64,000 nt of DNA, from NCBI RefSeq assembly GCF_006494775.1, contig NZ_CP041146.1, positions 2,852,001-2,916,000 of the forward strand, written 5' to 3'. This document shows positions 43,928 to 53,538 of the stretch, piece by piece. The notes beneath the pieces were generated by a model. The model worked only from the letters and a program-made list of their open reading frames with translations. It was not told the origin of the DNA and did not search any database. A program made the translations under genes and the position numbers. Numbering within the stretch: position 1 is the first letter of the stretch; each line of letters starts with the position of its first letter. Origin of the DNA: Nocardioides humi. GTDB lineage: Bacteria > Actinomycetota > Actinomycetes > Propionibacteriales > Nocardioidaceae.

Positions 43928-44819
43928 GCCGTACCTCCTGTGTTCCGAAGAGACCTGCCGGGCGCCAGACGAGGACGGCCAGCATGACGACGTACGGCGC
44001 GACGACCTCGAGTCCCTGCCCGAGGAACGCCAGGTCGGCGTGATAGCCCAGGACCAGCGCCTCCGACAGCCCGACCAGCAGGCCACCGACCACCGCGCCG
44101 GTGGTCGAGTCGAGACCGCCGATGATGGCGGCGGGAAGCGCTCGGAGCGCCACGTCCCCCAGGCTCGTGTCGAGCCCGGGACTCGGGAATCCGACCAGGA
44201 AGACGCCTGCGACCACGGCGAGCGCGCCGGAGACACCCCACGCCGTCGCCGCCACGACACCGAGGCGAACACCCATCAGTGCGGCCGTGTCGGGGCGCTC
44301 CGCCGTCGCGCGCATGGCGATCCCGAAGTCGCTGCGCTGCAACCAGAGATGGAATCCGACGAGGAACAGGAGACTCACCGCGAGAGCGGCGATCCTGATC
44401 GCCGGAACCGTGACCCCGAGGAGGGAGAAGGTCTCCGACCCCCAGGGATCACCGGCGGGGATGATCCGAGCGCCGATCCGGCGATCCACCTCGGTCACGA
44501 GCGCGAAGTCGAGGCCGAGGGTCATCACGCTCGCCGCCACCACTGCGTTGTGCCGGGTGAACCGGCGTACCAGGAACTTCTCGATGAGCACCGACAGCGC
44601 GACCGTGAAGATCAACCCGATCAGCAGCGCCAACCAGAACGGGAGGTCGTGGACGGTCGCGGCGCTCGCGACGACGAACGTGCCCAACATGAGCAACGAG
44701 GGCTGCGCGAGGTTCACGACCGCCGACGACTTGTAGACGATGACGATGCCGAGGGCCACCAGTGCGTAGAGGGATCCGACCGACACCCCGGTCACCACGA
44801 CCGTGAGCAGATGGTTCAT
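43920..44819 (-). CDS. livH: Branched-chain-type ABC transporter permease LivH
   Basis: 299 residues, eight or more membrane segments. Typical parts: the start GVSVGSLYALVALGIVIVYKSS and the C-terminal VGLSEALVLGYH. Start ATG 44819 overlaps the stop of livG by four bases. Forms the channel with LivM. Confidence 0.93.
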   Translation of the reverse strand: MNHLLTVVVTGVSVGSLYALVALGIVIVYKSSAVVNLAQPSLLMLGTFVVASAATVHDLPFWLALLIGLIFTVALSVLIEKFLVRRFTRHNAVVAASVMTLGLDFALVTEVDRRIGARIIPAGDPWGSETFSLLGVTVPAIRIAALAVSLLFLVGFHLWLQRSDFGIAMRATAERPDTAALMGVRLGVVAATAWGVSGALAVVAGVFLVGFPSPGLDTSLGDVALRALPAAIIGGLDSTTGAVVGGLLVGLSEALVLGYHADLAFLGQGLEVVAPYVVMLAVLVWRPAGLFGTQEVRRV

Positions 44820-45602
44820 GCCGACTCCTTCTCCGTTCCCAGGTACGCCGCGATCACGCGCTCGTCCGCCGAGATCTGCTCGGGCGGTCCGGTTGCGATG
44901 ACCGTCCCGAAGTCGAGGACCGTGATGGTGTCGGCGACCGCCATCACCAGTCGCATGTCGTGCTCGACCAGGACCACCGTCAGGGAGCGCTCCGCCGCGA
45001 GCCGGGAGACGAGCAGCGTCAGCTCCGCCTTCTCGTGGGTGTGCAGGCCCGCAGCAGGCTCGTCGAGCAGCAGCAACCGCGGCCGCATCGCCAAGGCTCG
45101 GCCGAGGTCCACTCGCTTCTGGATGCCGTAGGGAAGCGCGGCCGCCTCGTCGTGGAGATGGGACTCCAGCCCCAGGTACTCCGCCACCTCCGCGGCCGCA
45201 CGCCGTGCCTCCCGGTCGTCGCGACGGGCGCGCGGGAGACCCAGCGCTGCGGCGACCGCGCCCGACCTCCCGTGTCGGTGGTGCCCGATCATCAGGTGCT
45301 CCTCGACCGTGAGGTCGTCGAACATCGAGGCGTTCTGGAACGCTCGACCCACACCCCGATCTGCGATCCGGTGCGGCGCGGTCCCGACCAGCTCCCGGCC
45401 GTCGAGGCGGACCGACCCCTCCTGGGGCGCGTAGAGACCGCTGAGGACGTTGAGCAGCGAGGACTTGCCCGCTCCGTTCGGGCCGATCAGCGCATGGACC
45501 GATCCGCCGGCCACCGAGAAGGTCACGGCGCTCAGCGCGGTCACTCCGGTGAAGCGCAGCGTCACGTCCCGCACGTCCAGCTCGGCCGGGTGCGTGGACC
45601 GC

Positions 45603-45622
<20 letters not shown>
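44816..45622 (-). CDS. livG: Branched-chain-type ABC transporter ATP-binding protein LivG
   Basis: 268 residues. Walker A GPNGAGKSSLLN, signature-like YGIQKRVDLGRALAMRPRLLLLDEPAAGL, with the LivG insertion HLMIGHHRH ahead of it. GGAGGGGAG just before ATG 45622 supports this start over the next Met two codons in. It overlaps livF by 20 bases. The degenerate signature YGIQKR (usual LSGGQ/YGQQR) is common in this subfamily. Confidence 0.92.
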
Positions 45623-46384
<762 letters not shown>

Positions 46385-46388
<4 letters not shown>

Positions 46389-47647
46389 CGGTCGAGGAAC
46401 TTCGCCACGGTGGGTCCGGCGTAGTCCTTCTCCACGACCTCCAGGCCGCCGGGGACGGACTTGTCAGGGCGCAGGACGATCACCTGGCTCGACGGGCTGA
46501 CGCCCGGCGTCGAGTAGTCGAGAGGGACCGTGGCGCCCTGGGTGTCGATCTGGAAATCGCCGTGGAAGACCTTCCACAGCGAGTCGCGGCTGAGCTCGGA
46601 GTCCGCGCAGGCCTTCTCCATCGCCGCGTCCATCACCGCGGAGATGGCGTAGCCGAGCACGACCATCTGACTCGGCGGGACCTTCGACCCCGACTTCGCG
46701 TAGAGATCCCGCACGGCGACGGCGGCAGGCTCGTCGGCGCCGTAGGCCGTGACGCTCCCGACCACGAGGACGCGCTCCTCGAGCGTGGCCGCGATGTTCG
46801 TGTCCAGCAGCTGGGGCGCGTAGCCACCCATCGACGCCACGATCGGCACGTCGAGGCCCTGGGCCTCACTCAGGCCGGCGACCGAGGCCAGCTGCGGCGG
46901 CGCGGCATTGAGGAAGATCGCCGACACGCCCTTCTTGCGCAGCTCGGCGACCTGGGCGGTGAGGTCGGTGATGGACGGGTCGATCTGGACCGCCTCGACA
47001 GCGATGTCGTTCTGCTCGCCCGCATAGGTCAGGCCCTCGAGCGCGGGCTCTCCGAAGTCGCCCTGGAAGTAGATGTGCCCGACCTTGTCCCCGGCCGCGA
47101 CCCTCCCCTCCTCGATGAGGTAGTCGAGCGCATCGACCATCTCGGCACCGAAGTAGGTCCCCGGCACGACGAGCGACGGCGACTCGCCGAGGTCCGGCGA
47201 CCAGCTCATCGCGATGGCCATGATCTCGTTCTCCTCCAGCTCGGCGCGGATGGCCATGGAGGTGGGCGACCCGACACTGATCTGGTAGGCCAGCACGCTG
47301 TCGTTCAGCTCACCCGCGAGCGCGATCGCGCGCTGGGGGTCGTACCCGTGATCGCGGGTGACCAGCTCGACCTGCCGGCCACAGGCTCCGCCGTCGGCGT
47401 TCTTCTGGTCCCAGTAGAGCTGGATCCCCAGGTTCTGCTGCTCGGCCGGCGCCTTGAAGGGACCGGTCAGGTCGCTGAGCAGGCCCAACCGGATCACGTC
47501 GTCGGTCACCCCGACGGCCGCGTCATCGGTGCCGCTCTTCGTCGCGCACGCCGCGGTGGTCCCGAGCAGCGTGGCGCTGACAAGGATGCTCACCATGACC
47601 CGGCCCGAGACAGACTTCTTCCACAGAGACTTGCTGGCTGGTTTCAC
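46385..47647 (-). CDS. livK: Branched-chain-type ABC transporter substrate-binding lipoprotein LivK
   Basis: 420 residues. Signal with lipobox LLGTTAAC, so it is lipid-anchored outside. The SBP family 6 (Leu/Ile/Val-type) fold is visible: IRLGLLSDLTGPFKAPAEQQN, WDQKNADGGACGRQVELV, VAELRKKGVSAIFLNA. These proteins also bind aromatic acids, which fits the island. GTG 47647 (VKPASKSLWKK) gives the positive N-terminus. Gap of 59 bp to the peroxiredoxin gene has no operator, so it is probably transcribed from the peroxiredoxin promoter. Confidence 0.9.
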
Positions 47648-47706
47648 TGGATCGTCCTTTGCCTTGGCTGATGACGCGCGGTCGTTCGCGGTCAGGGATG
47701 GGGCGC

Positions 47707-48372
47707 TCACCGAGAAGCGTTGATCTCCCGCACGACGGCCAGGGCCTCGGAGGGCTCCATCCGGGTGCGGTAGGCCATGGACACGTGACGCGCGCGCACG
47801 ACGCCGTCCGGGTCGATGACGAAGGTCGCCGGCACCGGCAGGCTGTAGTTGCCGTCCGGCTGCTGCCTCGCCAGAGCGGCGAGCGTCGAGTCGAGCATGT
47901 GCTCGGTGATGCCGACCGGCAGGTCGAAGCGGATCCGGTACGCCGCCAGCACCGACTGCTCGACGTCCGACAGCACGTCGTACTCGAGCGCGTGCTTCTC
48001 GGTCATCGACATGGCGTCGTCGGGCGCCTGGGGACTGATCGCGATCAGGGACGCGCCCTCGGCCCTGAAGTCGTCCACCATGGCCTGGTAGGCCCGCAGC
48101 TCGAGGTTGCAGTAGGGGCACCAGGAGCCTCGGTAGAAGGTGAGCACCACCGGGCCCGTGGCGAGCCGGTCGGCGAGCCTGACGACACCTCCCCTCGCGT
48201 CGGGAAGCTCGAAGTCGGGGGCGACGTCACCGACGTCGAGGCCGGGGACCAGGCCCTTCTCCTCGACCTCGGCGAAGGCTGCGTTGATCGCCGCCTTCGC
48301 CTCCTCCGGCCGGTTGACCGACGCCGCGAACTGAGCCAGCTGCTCGTTCAGGGTCCGCAACTCCGTGTTCAC
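47707..48372 (-). CDS. AhpC/TSA family peroxiredoxin
   Basis: 221 residues. Peroxidatic Cys is in VLTFYRGSWCPYCNLELRAY, a thioredoxin-fold CPYC; the family may be Prx5/PRXQ-like or AhpC-type. It reduces hydroperoxides with thiols, possibly via the TrxB in the same island. GTG 48372 follows a GGTGGGAAAAC stretch. A paired CGATNATCG-type site lies 17-47 bp upstream. First gene of the transcript leading into livKFGHM. Confidence 0.88.
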   Translation of the reverse strand: MNTELRTLNEQLAQFAASVNRPEEAKAAINAAFAEVEEKGLVPGLDVGDVAPDFELPDARGGVVRLADRLATGPVVLTFYRGSWCPYCNLELRAYQAMVDDFRAEGASLIAISPQAPDDAMSMTEKHALEYDVLSDVEQSVLAAYRIRFDLPVGITEHMLDSTLAALARQQPDGNYSLPVPATFVIDPDGVVRARHVSMAYRTRMEPSEALAVVREINASR

Positions 48373-48388
48373 GTTTTCCCACCTTTCA

Positions 48389-48419
48389 CCGATTAACGCC
48401 GACTGCGTTCGATAAACGG
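48389..48419. promoter_or_regulatory. Paired CGATNATCG-type operator, peroxiredoxin promoter
   Basis: CGATTAACG (48390-48398) and CGATAAACG (48410-48418), each within 1-2 bases of the CGATNATCG palindrome, centres exactly 20 bp apart. The same pairing occurs at four other promoters of this island. The remainder of the 48373-48623 gap shows nothing else recognisable. Confidence 0.65.
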
Positions 48420-48623
48420 AGGATGTCAGGCAGGTCACATGCTGTCAAGGACGCAACGGTCGTTTCACACGGACGGTCGGCCGGACGGCGTCCGCGCACG
48501 CCCCAGCGCACGCCCCGCGCACGCGCTCACGCCCGAGCCGGCACGCGGGCGCGGGCAGACGGGCAGCCGGGACCGCGCCGGTCACTCGAGGGGGACGGCG
48601 GTCGATTCGGCGCGAGCGACTCG

Positions 48624-49316
48624 TCAGCCGGATGCGAGCGAGAGCGCGCGAGCCAACGTCATGACCTCGTCAGCAAGGTCGGAGGCCTCCCCGATCCGTG
48701 CCTCGGGGATGACGAGACCGACGCTCGCGGTCGCCCGATCGCCGGTGTAGACGGGAGCGGCGATGCCGGTGTAGCCCGGGACGATCTCGCCCGTCGTCAT
48801 CGCGAAGCCGCGGCGACGCGCCTCGTCGACCTCCGGACGCTCGCCGGGCACCGGCTCCCGCCCGGCGAGGATGGCGATCCCGTTGGCGGCCAGCGACAAC
48901 GGGACCCGGGCACCGACGCGCATCCCGACCCGGAAGTTGGCGGCCGGCGGCTCGATGGAGAGCATCGTGACGGCCTCGTCGCCGTCCGCGACATGGAGCA
49001 CCGAGGTCGCGACGACACGTTGCGTCGCATCGCGCAGCATGGGCGTCGCCAGCGAGATCAGGTCCTTGGAGACCATCCGCGCCAGGGTGAAGATGCCGCT
49101 GCCGATCACGTAGCGCCCGTCGGAGAGGCGGGCGACGAAGTTCCGGTGGGCGAGCGTTCCCAGCAGGCGCGCGACGATCGACCGGTGCACGCCGACGTGC
49201 TGCGCCACCTCCGTCGCCGTGAAGCCCTCGGCCGACGTGCCCAGGAACTCGAGCACCTGCAGACCTCGGTCCAGCGTCTGCGCGATCTCGCTCGACGCCT
49301 TCCGGCTCTCCGCCAT
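48624..49316 (-). CDS. IclR family transcriptional regulator
   Basis: 230 residues. N-terminal HTH FTATEVAQHVGVHRSIVARLLGTLAHRNFVAR, C-terminal IclR ligand domain (DGRYVIGSGIFTLARM ... GLVIPEARIGEASDLADEVM). The family commonly controls aromatic or related catabolic clusters, activating or repressing in response to a pathway ligand. It is the only DNA-binding protein in the island and diverges from the osmC operon; the CGATNATCG pair at 49424-49453 lies between them. It is the natural candidate for the island's shared operator, but not proven. Confidence 0.92.
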   Translation of the reverse strand: MAESRKASSEIAQTLDRGLQVLEFLGTSAEGFTATEVAQHVGVHRSIVARLLGTLAHRNFVARLSDGRYVIGSGIFTLARMVSKDLISLATPMLRDATQRVVATSVLHVADGDEAVTMLSIEPPAANFRVGMRVGARVPLSLAANGIAILAGREPVPGERPEVDEARRRGFAMTTGEIVPGYTGIAAPVYTGDRATASVGLVIPEARIGEASDLADEVMTLARALSLASG

Positions 49317-49423
49317 CTCGACCCTCCTCCGGTCGCAGCACGCGACTCGCGGTCTCTTCTATCAGCCCCTGCCGCACCCGACCAAGCCTCGCGCGCCCGG
49401 GCTGCCCAATGAGCTTGATTGTC

Positions 49424-49453
49424 CTATATTCGGTCTCTAGTATCGATAATCGG
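49424..49453. promoter_or_regulatory. Paired CGATNATCG-type operator, iclR/osmC gap
   Basis: CGATAATCG (49444-49452, exact) and CTATATTCG (49424-49432, three mismatches), centres 20 bp apart. The exact site ends 15 bases before the osmC ATG. A CGG follows both halves, as at the other sites. Confidence 0.65.
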
Positions 49454-49467
49454 AGATAGGAGCAACG

Positions 49468-49944
49468 ATGACCCCCGCTGAGAGCGCGCTCGTCCAAGAG
49501 GTCACCATCGCCGTCCGCCCCGCACCGGGACGCACCAAGCTCATCGACCTGCCGGTCGACGGGGAGGTGGTCATGGGCATGCGGGACGAGGTCGCCGACC
49601 ACTACCGGGTCCCCCGCGAGGATCTGACGCCCCACGCCACCACCCTCGACTACGTGATCGGCGCCACCGCCGGCTGCCTGACCGGCACCTTCGCCGGCAT
49701 GCTGCAGGCGCTCGGCCAGGACACCCGGGACGATCGGTTGACGGCGAGGGCGCGAGGCCGGATCGTCAAGGACCGCGGAGTGCTCCGGATCGACGCCGTC
49801 CACGTGACCTACACGCTGCGCGTCGACGAGTCGGTCTCGGTGAGCGACGTGGAGCGGGCACACGACCGGCACCAGAACCACTGCCCGATCGCCCGATCGA
49901 TCGGCACCTCGGTCACCATCACCACCGAGCTTCGACTGTCGTGA
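49468..49944 (+). CDS. OsmC/Ohr family thiol peroxidase
   Basis: 158 residues. The two redox cysteines of the family are in GATAGCLTGTFAGML and HQNHCPIARSI, spaced as expected for OsmC/Ohr. Such proteins reduce organic hydroperoxides with thiol cofactors. It starts the plus-strand operon (ATG 49468, GGAG ribosome site) and overlaps the FchA-like gene by four bases (49941-49944). Confidence 0.85.
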   Translation: MTPAESALVQEVTIAVRPAPGRTKLIDLPVDGEVVMGMRDEVADHYRVPREDLTPHATTLDYVIGATAGCLTGTFAGMLQALGQDTRDDRLTARARGRIVKDRGVLRIDAVHVTYTLRVDESVSVSDVERAHDRHQNHCPIARSIGTSVTITTELRLS

Positions 49945-50555
49945 GCGCTCCGCCCCACGACCGGCCGGGCGACCTCCCCCACCTGCCCCTGGACGAGCTC
50001 ATCGACCTCGTCGGACGCCGCACCCCGACGCCCGGCGGCGGTGCGGTGGCCGCGATCTCCCTGTCCATGGCGGCATCGCTCGTCCAGATGGTGATCGCCT
50101 ACAGCGACGCGGAGGCCGGCGGCGAGGCGCTCGGGGAGACGCGACTCGTCCGTCTCCGCGCCGCCGGCGGCGAGGCTCTGGCGCTCGCCCGCCGGGACGC
50201 GGAGGCGTACGCCGCGTATCGCGCAGCCCACCGCGCCGGCACCCCCGAAGCACGGCGAGCCGCCCTCGAGGCGGCCATCGACGTCCCGCTGGCAGTGTGC
50301 GCGCTCGCGGCCGAGGTCGCCGAGGCGGCCACCCGCCTCGCGGCCGAGGGCAACCCCCGGCTGCACGCCGACGCGGTCATCGCCTCCCAGCTCGCGGCAG
50401 CGGCGGCCGAGGGAGCCGCCGCACTGGTGCTCTCGAACCTCGCCGGCCGGGTCGACGCCCGCCGCGAACGCCTCGACCGCGCCCTCTCGACCTGCCGATC
50501 CGCCGCTGCCGCCACCCGGGCCGGTCAGCCCAGCGGCGGGCCGGGAGACCGGTGA
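49941..50555 (+). CDS. Cyclodeaminase/cyclohydrolase (FchA-type) family protein
   Basis: 204 residues. LIDLVGRRTPTPGGGAVAAISLSMAASL is the FTCD C-terminal family signature, with an all-helical core. The family acts on one-carbon folates, either formimino-THF cyclodeaminase or methenyl-THF cyclohydrolase as in FchA of Methylobacterium. In this folate island, where FolD appears to lack cyclohydrolase residues, methenyl-THF cyclohydrolase is the most sensible role. No histidine or ethanolamine-like genes nearby support deaminase use. It overlaps folP by one base. Confidence 0.85.
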   Translation: MSAPPHDRPGDLPHLPLDELIDLVGRRTPTPGGGAVAAISLSMAASLVQMVIAYSDAEAGGEALGETRLVRLRAAGGEALALARRDAEAYAAYRAAHRAGTPEARRAALEAAIDVPLAVCALAAEVAEAATRLAAEGNPRLHADAVIASQLAAAAAEGAAALVLSNLAGRVDARRERLDRALSTCRSAAAATRAGQPSGGPGDR

Positions 50556-51379
50556 TGCGCTGCCGGGTGATGGGCGTCCTCAACGTCACGCCGGACTCGT
50601 TCTCCGACGGTGGGCGGCACCTCGACCACGCGTCGGCGCGGACGGCGGGCCTCGCTCTCCATGCTGCCGGAGCCGACATCGTCGATGTCGGCGGCGAGTC
50701 CACCCGGCCCGGCGCCGCTCGGGTGCCGGAGGCGGTCGAGGCCGCGCGGGTGCTCCCGGTGATCCACGCGCTCGCCGCCGCCGGGATGGCAGTCAGCGTG
50801 GACACGACCCGTGCCGCCATCGCCGCCGCAGCGATCGACGCCGGTGCGGTGATGGTCAACGACGTGAGCGGCGGACGACAGGACCCGGCCATGCACCGCA
50901 CCGTGGCTGCCGCGGACGGCGTGGACTACGTCCTGGGCCACTGGCGGGCCCCTTCCGCGGTGATGGACCAGCACGCCCGGTACGACGATGTCGTCGACGA
51001 GGTCGCGACCGAGCTGCGGCTCCAGGTGGATCGCGCCTGCGCGGCCGGCATCGACAAGGAGCGCATCGTCGTGGACCCCGGTCTCGGCTTCGCGAAGGAG
51101 CTCGACCACAACTGGGCGCTGCTGGCCGCGCTGCCCACGATCGGCGAGCTCGGGCTGCGCACGATGGTCGGCGCCAGCCGCAAGCGCTTCCTGGCGAGCC
51201 TGCCCGGCGACGCCGCCGGAGCCGTGCGCCCACCGGGCGAGAGGGACGCGGCCACGGTCGCCACGACGGTGTGGGCGGCGCTCCACGGCGCCTGGGCCGT
51301 TCGCGTGCACGCCGTACGCCCGTCGGTCGACGCCCTCGCCGTCGTCGGCCGACTCCTCGACGCGGGCGAACGGCCCTGA
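50555..51379 (+). CDS. folP: Dihydropteroate synthase
   Basis: 274 residues with the full DHPS signature set: VLNVTPDSFSDGG, DIVDVGGESTRPGA, NDVSGG, VVDPGLGFAKEL, MVGASRKRFL and HAVRP near the end. The enzyme joins para-aminobenzoate with the dihydropterin pyrophosphate, making dihydropteroate for folate. ATG 50555 overlaps the preceding stop (TGATG). Inside a catabolic operon this is unlikely to be the housekeeping copy (which normally sits with folB/folK); extra folate supply for C1 work is inferred. Confidence 0.92.
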   Translation: MRCRVMGVLNVTPDSFSDGGRHLDHASARTAGLALHAAGADIVDVGGESTRPGAARVPEAVEAARVLPVIHALAAAGMAVSVDTTRAAIAAAAIDAGAVMVNDVSGGRQDPAMHRTVAAADGVDYVLGHWRAPSAVMDQHARYDDVVDEVATELRLQVDRACAAGIDKERIVVDPGLGFAKELDHNWALLAALPTIGELGLRTMVGASRKRFLASLPGDAAGAVRPPGERDAATVATTVWAALHGAWAVRVHAVRPSVDALAVVGRLLDAGERP

Positions 51380-51382
51380 CCC

Positions 51383-52663
51383 ATGCCCGACCTCTCGGCG
51401 CTCCTCGAGGCACACCGCGCCGAGCAGCGCGTCGCCTGGATCGACGCGAGCGCCTTCACGTCGTGGTCCGGACGATCCTCCCTCTTCGCCGTCCTCGGGG
51501 ATGACGACGTCTCCCTCACCTTCGACGCCGCGGCCCGCATCGTCTGGGAGCACCGGGCCGGGCGCCGCCGCAGGATCGGCACCGACATCTTCTCGACGCT
51601 GGCCGCCGCGATCGAGCGCGATCGCGACCGCCCCGACGTGGTCTGGGTGGGCTACCTCGGCTACGGCTGCCGCACGGACCTGCCGGTCCTGGGCTCGTCG
51701 CCAGGGGTGCCCGGGGGCGATCCGGACAGGCACGTCATGCCGCCCGACGCCGTGTGGATGCGAACCGTCGACCCTGTCGTCGTCCGGCACTCCGATCCCC
51801 GGACCGCGCCCGCGCAGCGCCCCTGCGACGTGGGCGCGTCGCCGCCTCCGCAGAGCTATCGCGACGCGTTCGCGGAGGTGCAGGAGCGCCTCCATGCCGG
51901 CGACTCGTACGAGGTCAACCTCACCTACCGCATCGAGGAGACGGCGGCGGCGGACCCCGTCGATGTGTATCGCCGCCTGCGAGAGATCAATCCGGCGCCG
52001 TACGCCGCGTATCTGCGGCACGACGACGTCGCGGTGCTGTCCAGCAGCCCGGAGCGATTCGCGCGGGTCACCGGCCGGCGGATCGAGACCCGTCCGATCA
52101 AGGGCACGACACCGCGCTCGTCGGATCCGGTCGAGGACGCCGCCGCGGCCCGTCTGCTGAGCTCCGCCGAGAAGTACCGGGCGGAGAACCTGATGATCGT
52201 CGACCTGCTCCGCAACGACCTGTCGATGATGTGCGAGCCGGGCACGGTCGAGACGCCGATGCTCATGGAGGTCGAGTCCTACGCCACCGTGCACCAGCTG
52301 GTGTCGACGGTGACCGGCGTCCTGTCCGACGGGGTCGACACCTGCGAGGCCATCCGCCGGATGTTCCCGCCCGGCTCGATGACGGGCGCACCCAAGAGGC
52401 GGACGATGTCCGTCATCGCCGACGTCGAGAGCACGCCGCGCGGCGTCTACGCCGGCACGCTCGGCTGGATCGCACCCGACGGCGACGCGGACCTGTCCGT
52501 GGTGATCCGCACGCTGACGGCGACCCGCGACCCGCGAGGCTCTCGCTGGCACTACGCGGCCGGCACGGGCGGCGGCATCACCGTCCAGTCACAGCTCGAG
52601 GACGAATGGGCCGAGTCCCGGGTGAAGGCCGATCGGCTGAGGTCGGCGCTCGGCGCCTGCTGA
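51383..52663 (+). CDS. pabB: Aminodeoxychorismate synthase component I
   Basis: 426 residues of the chorismate-binding family. The pabB-type PIKGT motif (not PIAGT of TrpE) is present in ETRPIKGTTPRSSDP, with FPPGSMTGAPK and the C-terminal GGGITVQS. It makes aminodeoxychorismate for para-aminobenzoate. The amidotransferase partner PabA and the lyase PabC are not in this window, so it either pairs with those encoded elsewhere or uses ammonia. Lies 3 bp after folP and ends 9 bp from the convergent purU. Confidence 0.9.
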   Translation: MPDLSALLEAHRAEQRVAWIDASAFTSWSGRSSLFAVLGDDDVSLTFDAAARIVWEHRAGRRRRIGTDIFSTLAAAIERDRDRPDVVWVGYLGYGCRTDLPVLGSSPGVPGGDPDRHVMPPDAVWMRTVDPVVVRHSDPRTAPAQRPCDVGASPPPQSYRDAFAEVQERLHAGDSYEVNLTYRIEETAAADPVDVYRRLREINPAPYAAYLRHDDVAVLSSSPERFARVTGRRIETRPIKGTTPRSSDPVEDAAAARLLSSAEKYRAENLMIVDLLRNDLSMMCEPGTVETPMLMEVESYATVHQLVSTVTGVLSDGVDTCEAIRRMFPPGSMTGAPKRRTMSVIADVESTPRGVYAGTLGWIAPDGDADLSVVIRTLTATRDPRGSRWHYAAGTGGGITVQSQLEDEWAESRVKADRLRSALGAC

Positions 52664-52671
52664 GCCCGCGG

Positions 52672-53538
52672 TCAGGCGAGCACCACGGTGCGGTGGCCGT
52701 CGAGCAGCACCCGGTTCTCGGCGTGGTAGCGCACCGCCCGTACCAGTGCGCGGCACTCGTTGTCCTTGCCCAGACGGGTCACCTCGGCCGCGGTCATCGC
52801 GTGGTCGACGCGCGTGACCTCCTGCTCGATGATCGGTCCCTCGTCCAGGTCGGAGGTCACGTAGTGCGCCGTCGCACCGATCAGCTTGACGCCGCGTTCG
52901 TGCGCCTGGTGATAGGGCCGGGCGCCCTTGAAGCTCGGCAGCATCGAGTGATGGATGTTGATCGCCCTGCCCTCGAGCGCCTTGCAGAGGTCGGCACTGA
53001 GGATCTGCATGTAGCGAGCGAGCACGACGAGGTCGACCTGCTGCTCACGTACGACGTCGAGGAGCTCGGCCTCGGCCTCGGACTTGGTGTCGGGGGTGAC
53101 CGGGATCTGCCGGAACGGCACGCCGAACTGGTCCGCGAACCGCCCGAGGTCGGGGTGGTTGGAGACGACTCCGACGACGTCGATCGGGAGCTCGCCGGAG
53201 TGCGCGCGGAAGAGCAGGTCGTTGAGACAGTGGGCCGTCCTGCTGGCGAGGATCAGGACCCGGGGACGGTCGGCGACGCGGGTCATGCGCCAGGACATCC
53301 CGAAGCGGTCCGCGATCTGCCCGAACGCCGCCCGGAGCGACTCCAGGTCGCGGGAGGCGGAGTCGATCGGCTCGCACTGGACCCTCATGAAGAAGCGCGC
53401 AGAGCCGCGGTCGTCGAACTGGCGCGACTCGACGATGTTGTAGTCGTGGGCGAGCAGGAACTGCGCCACCGCATGCACGATGCCCGGGCGGTCCGGGCAC
53501 GAGAGCGTCAGGACGACGTCGTCGGGGTGCCCGGTCAT
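52672..53538 (-). CDS. purU: Formyltetrahydrofolate deformylase
   Basis: 288 residues. N-terminal ACT domain (VLTLSCPDRPGIVHAVAQFL), then the formyl-transferase-like catalytic part with the family triad: Asn-His in INIHHSMLPSFKGARPYHQA and the Asp of TSDLDEGPIIEQE. It releases formate and free THF from 10-formyl-THF. Positioned last in the metF-ligM-folD-purU unit, it closes the THF cycle and frees cofactor for further demethylation. ATG 53538 overlaps the FolD stop (ATGA). Confidence 0.93.
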   Translation of the reverse strand: MTGHPDDVVLTLSCPDRPGIVHAVAQFLLAHDYNIVESRQFDDRGSARFFMRVQCEPIDSASRDLESLRAAFGQIADRFGMSWRMTRVADRPRVLILASRTAHCLNDLLFRAHSGELPIDVVGVVSNHPDLGRFADQFGVPFRQIPVTPDTKSEAEAELLDVVREQQVDLVVLARYMQILSADLCKALEGRAINIHHSMLPSFKGARPYHQAHERGVKLIGATAHYVTSDLDEGPIIEQEVTRVDHAMTAAEVTRLGKDNECRALVRAVRYHAENRVLLDGHRTVVLA

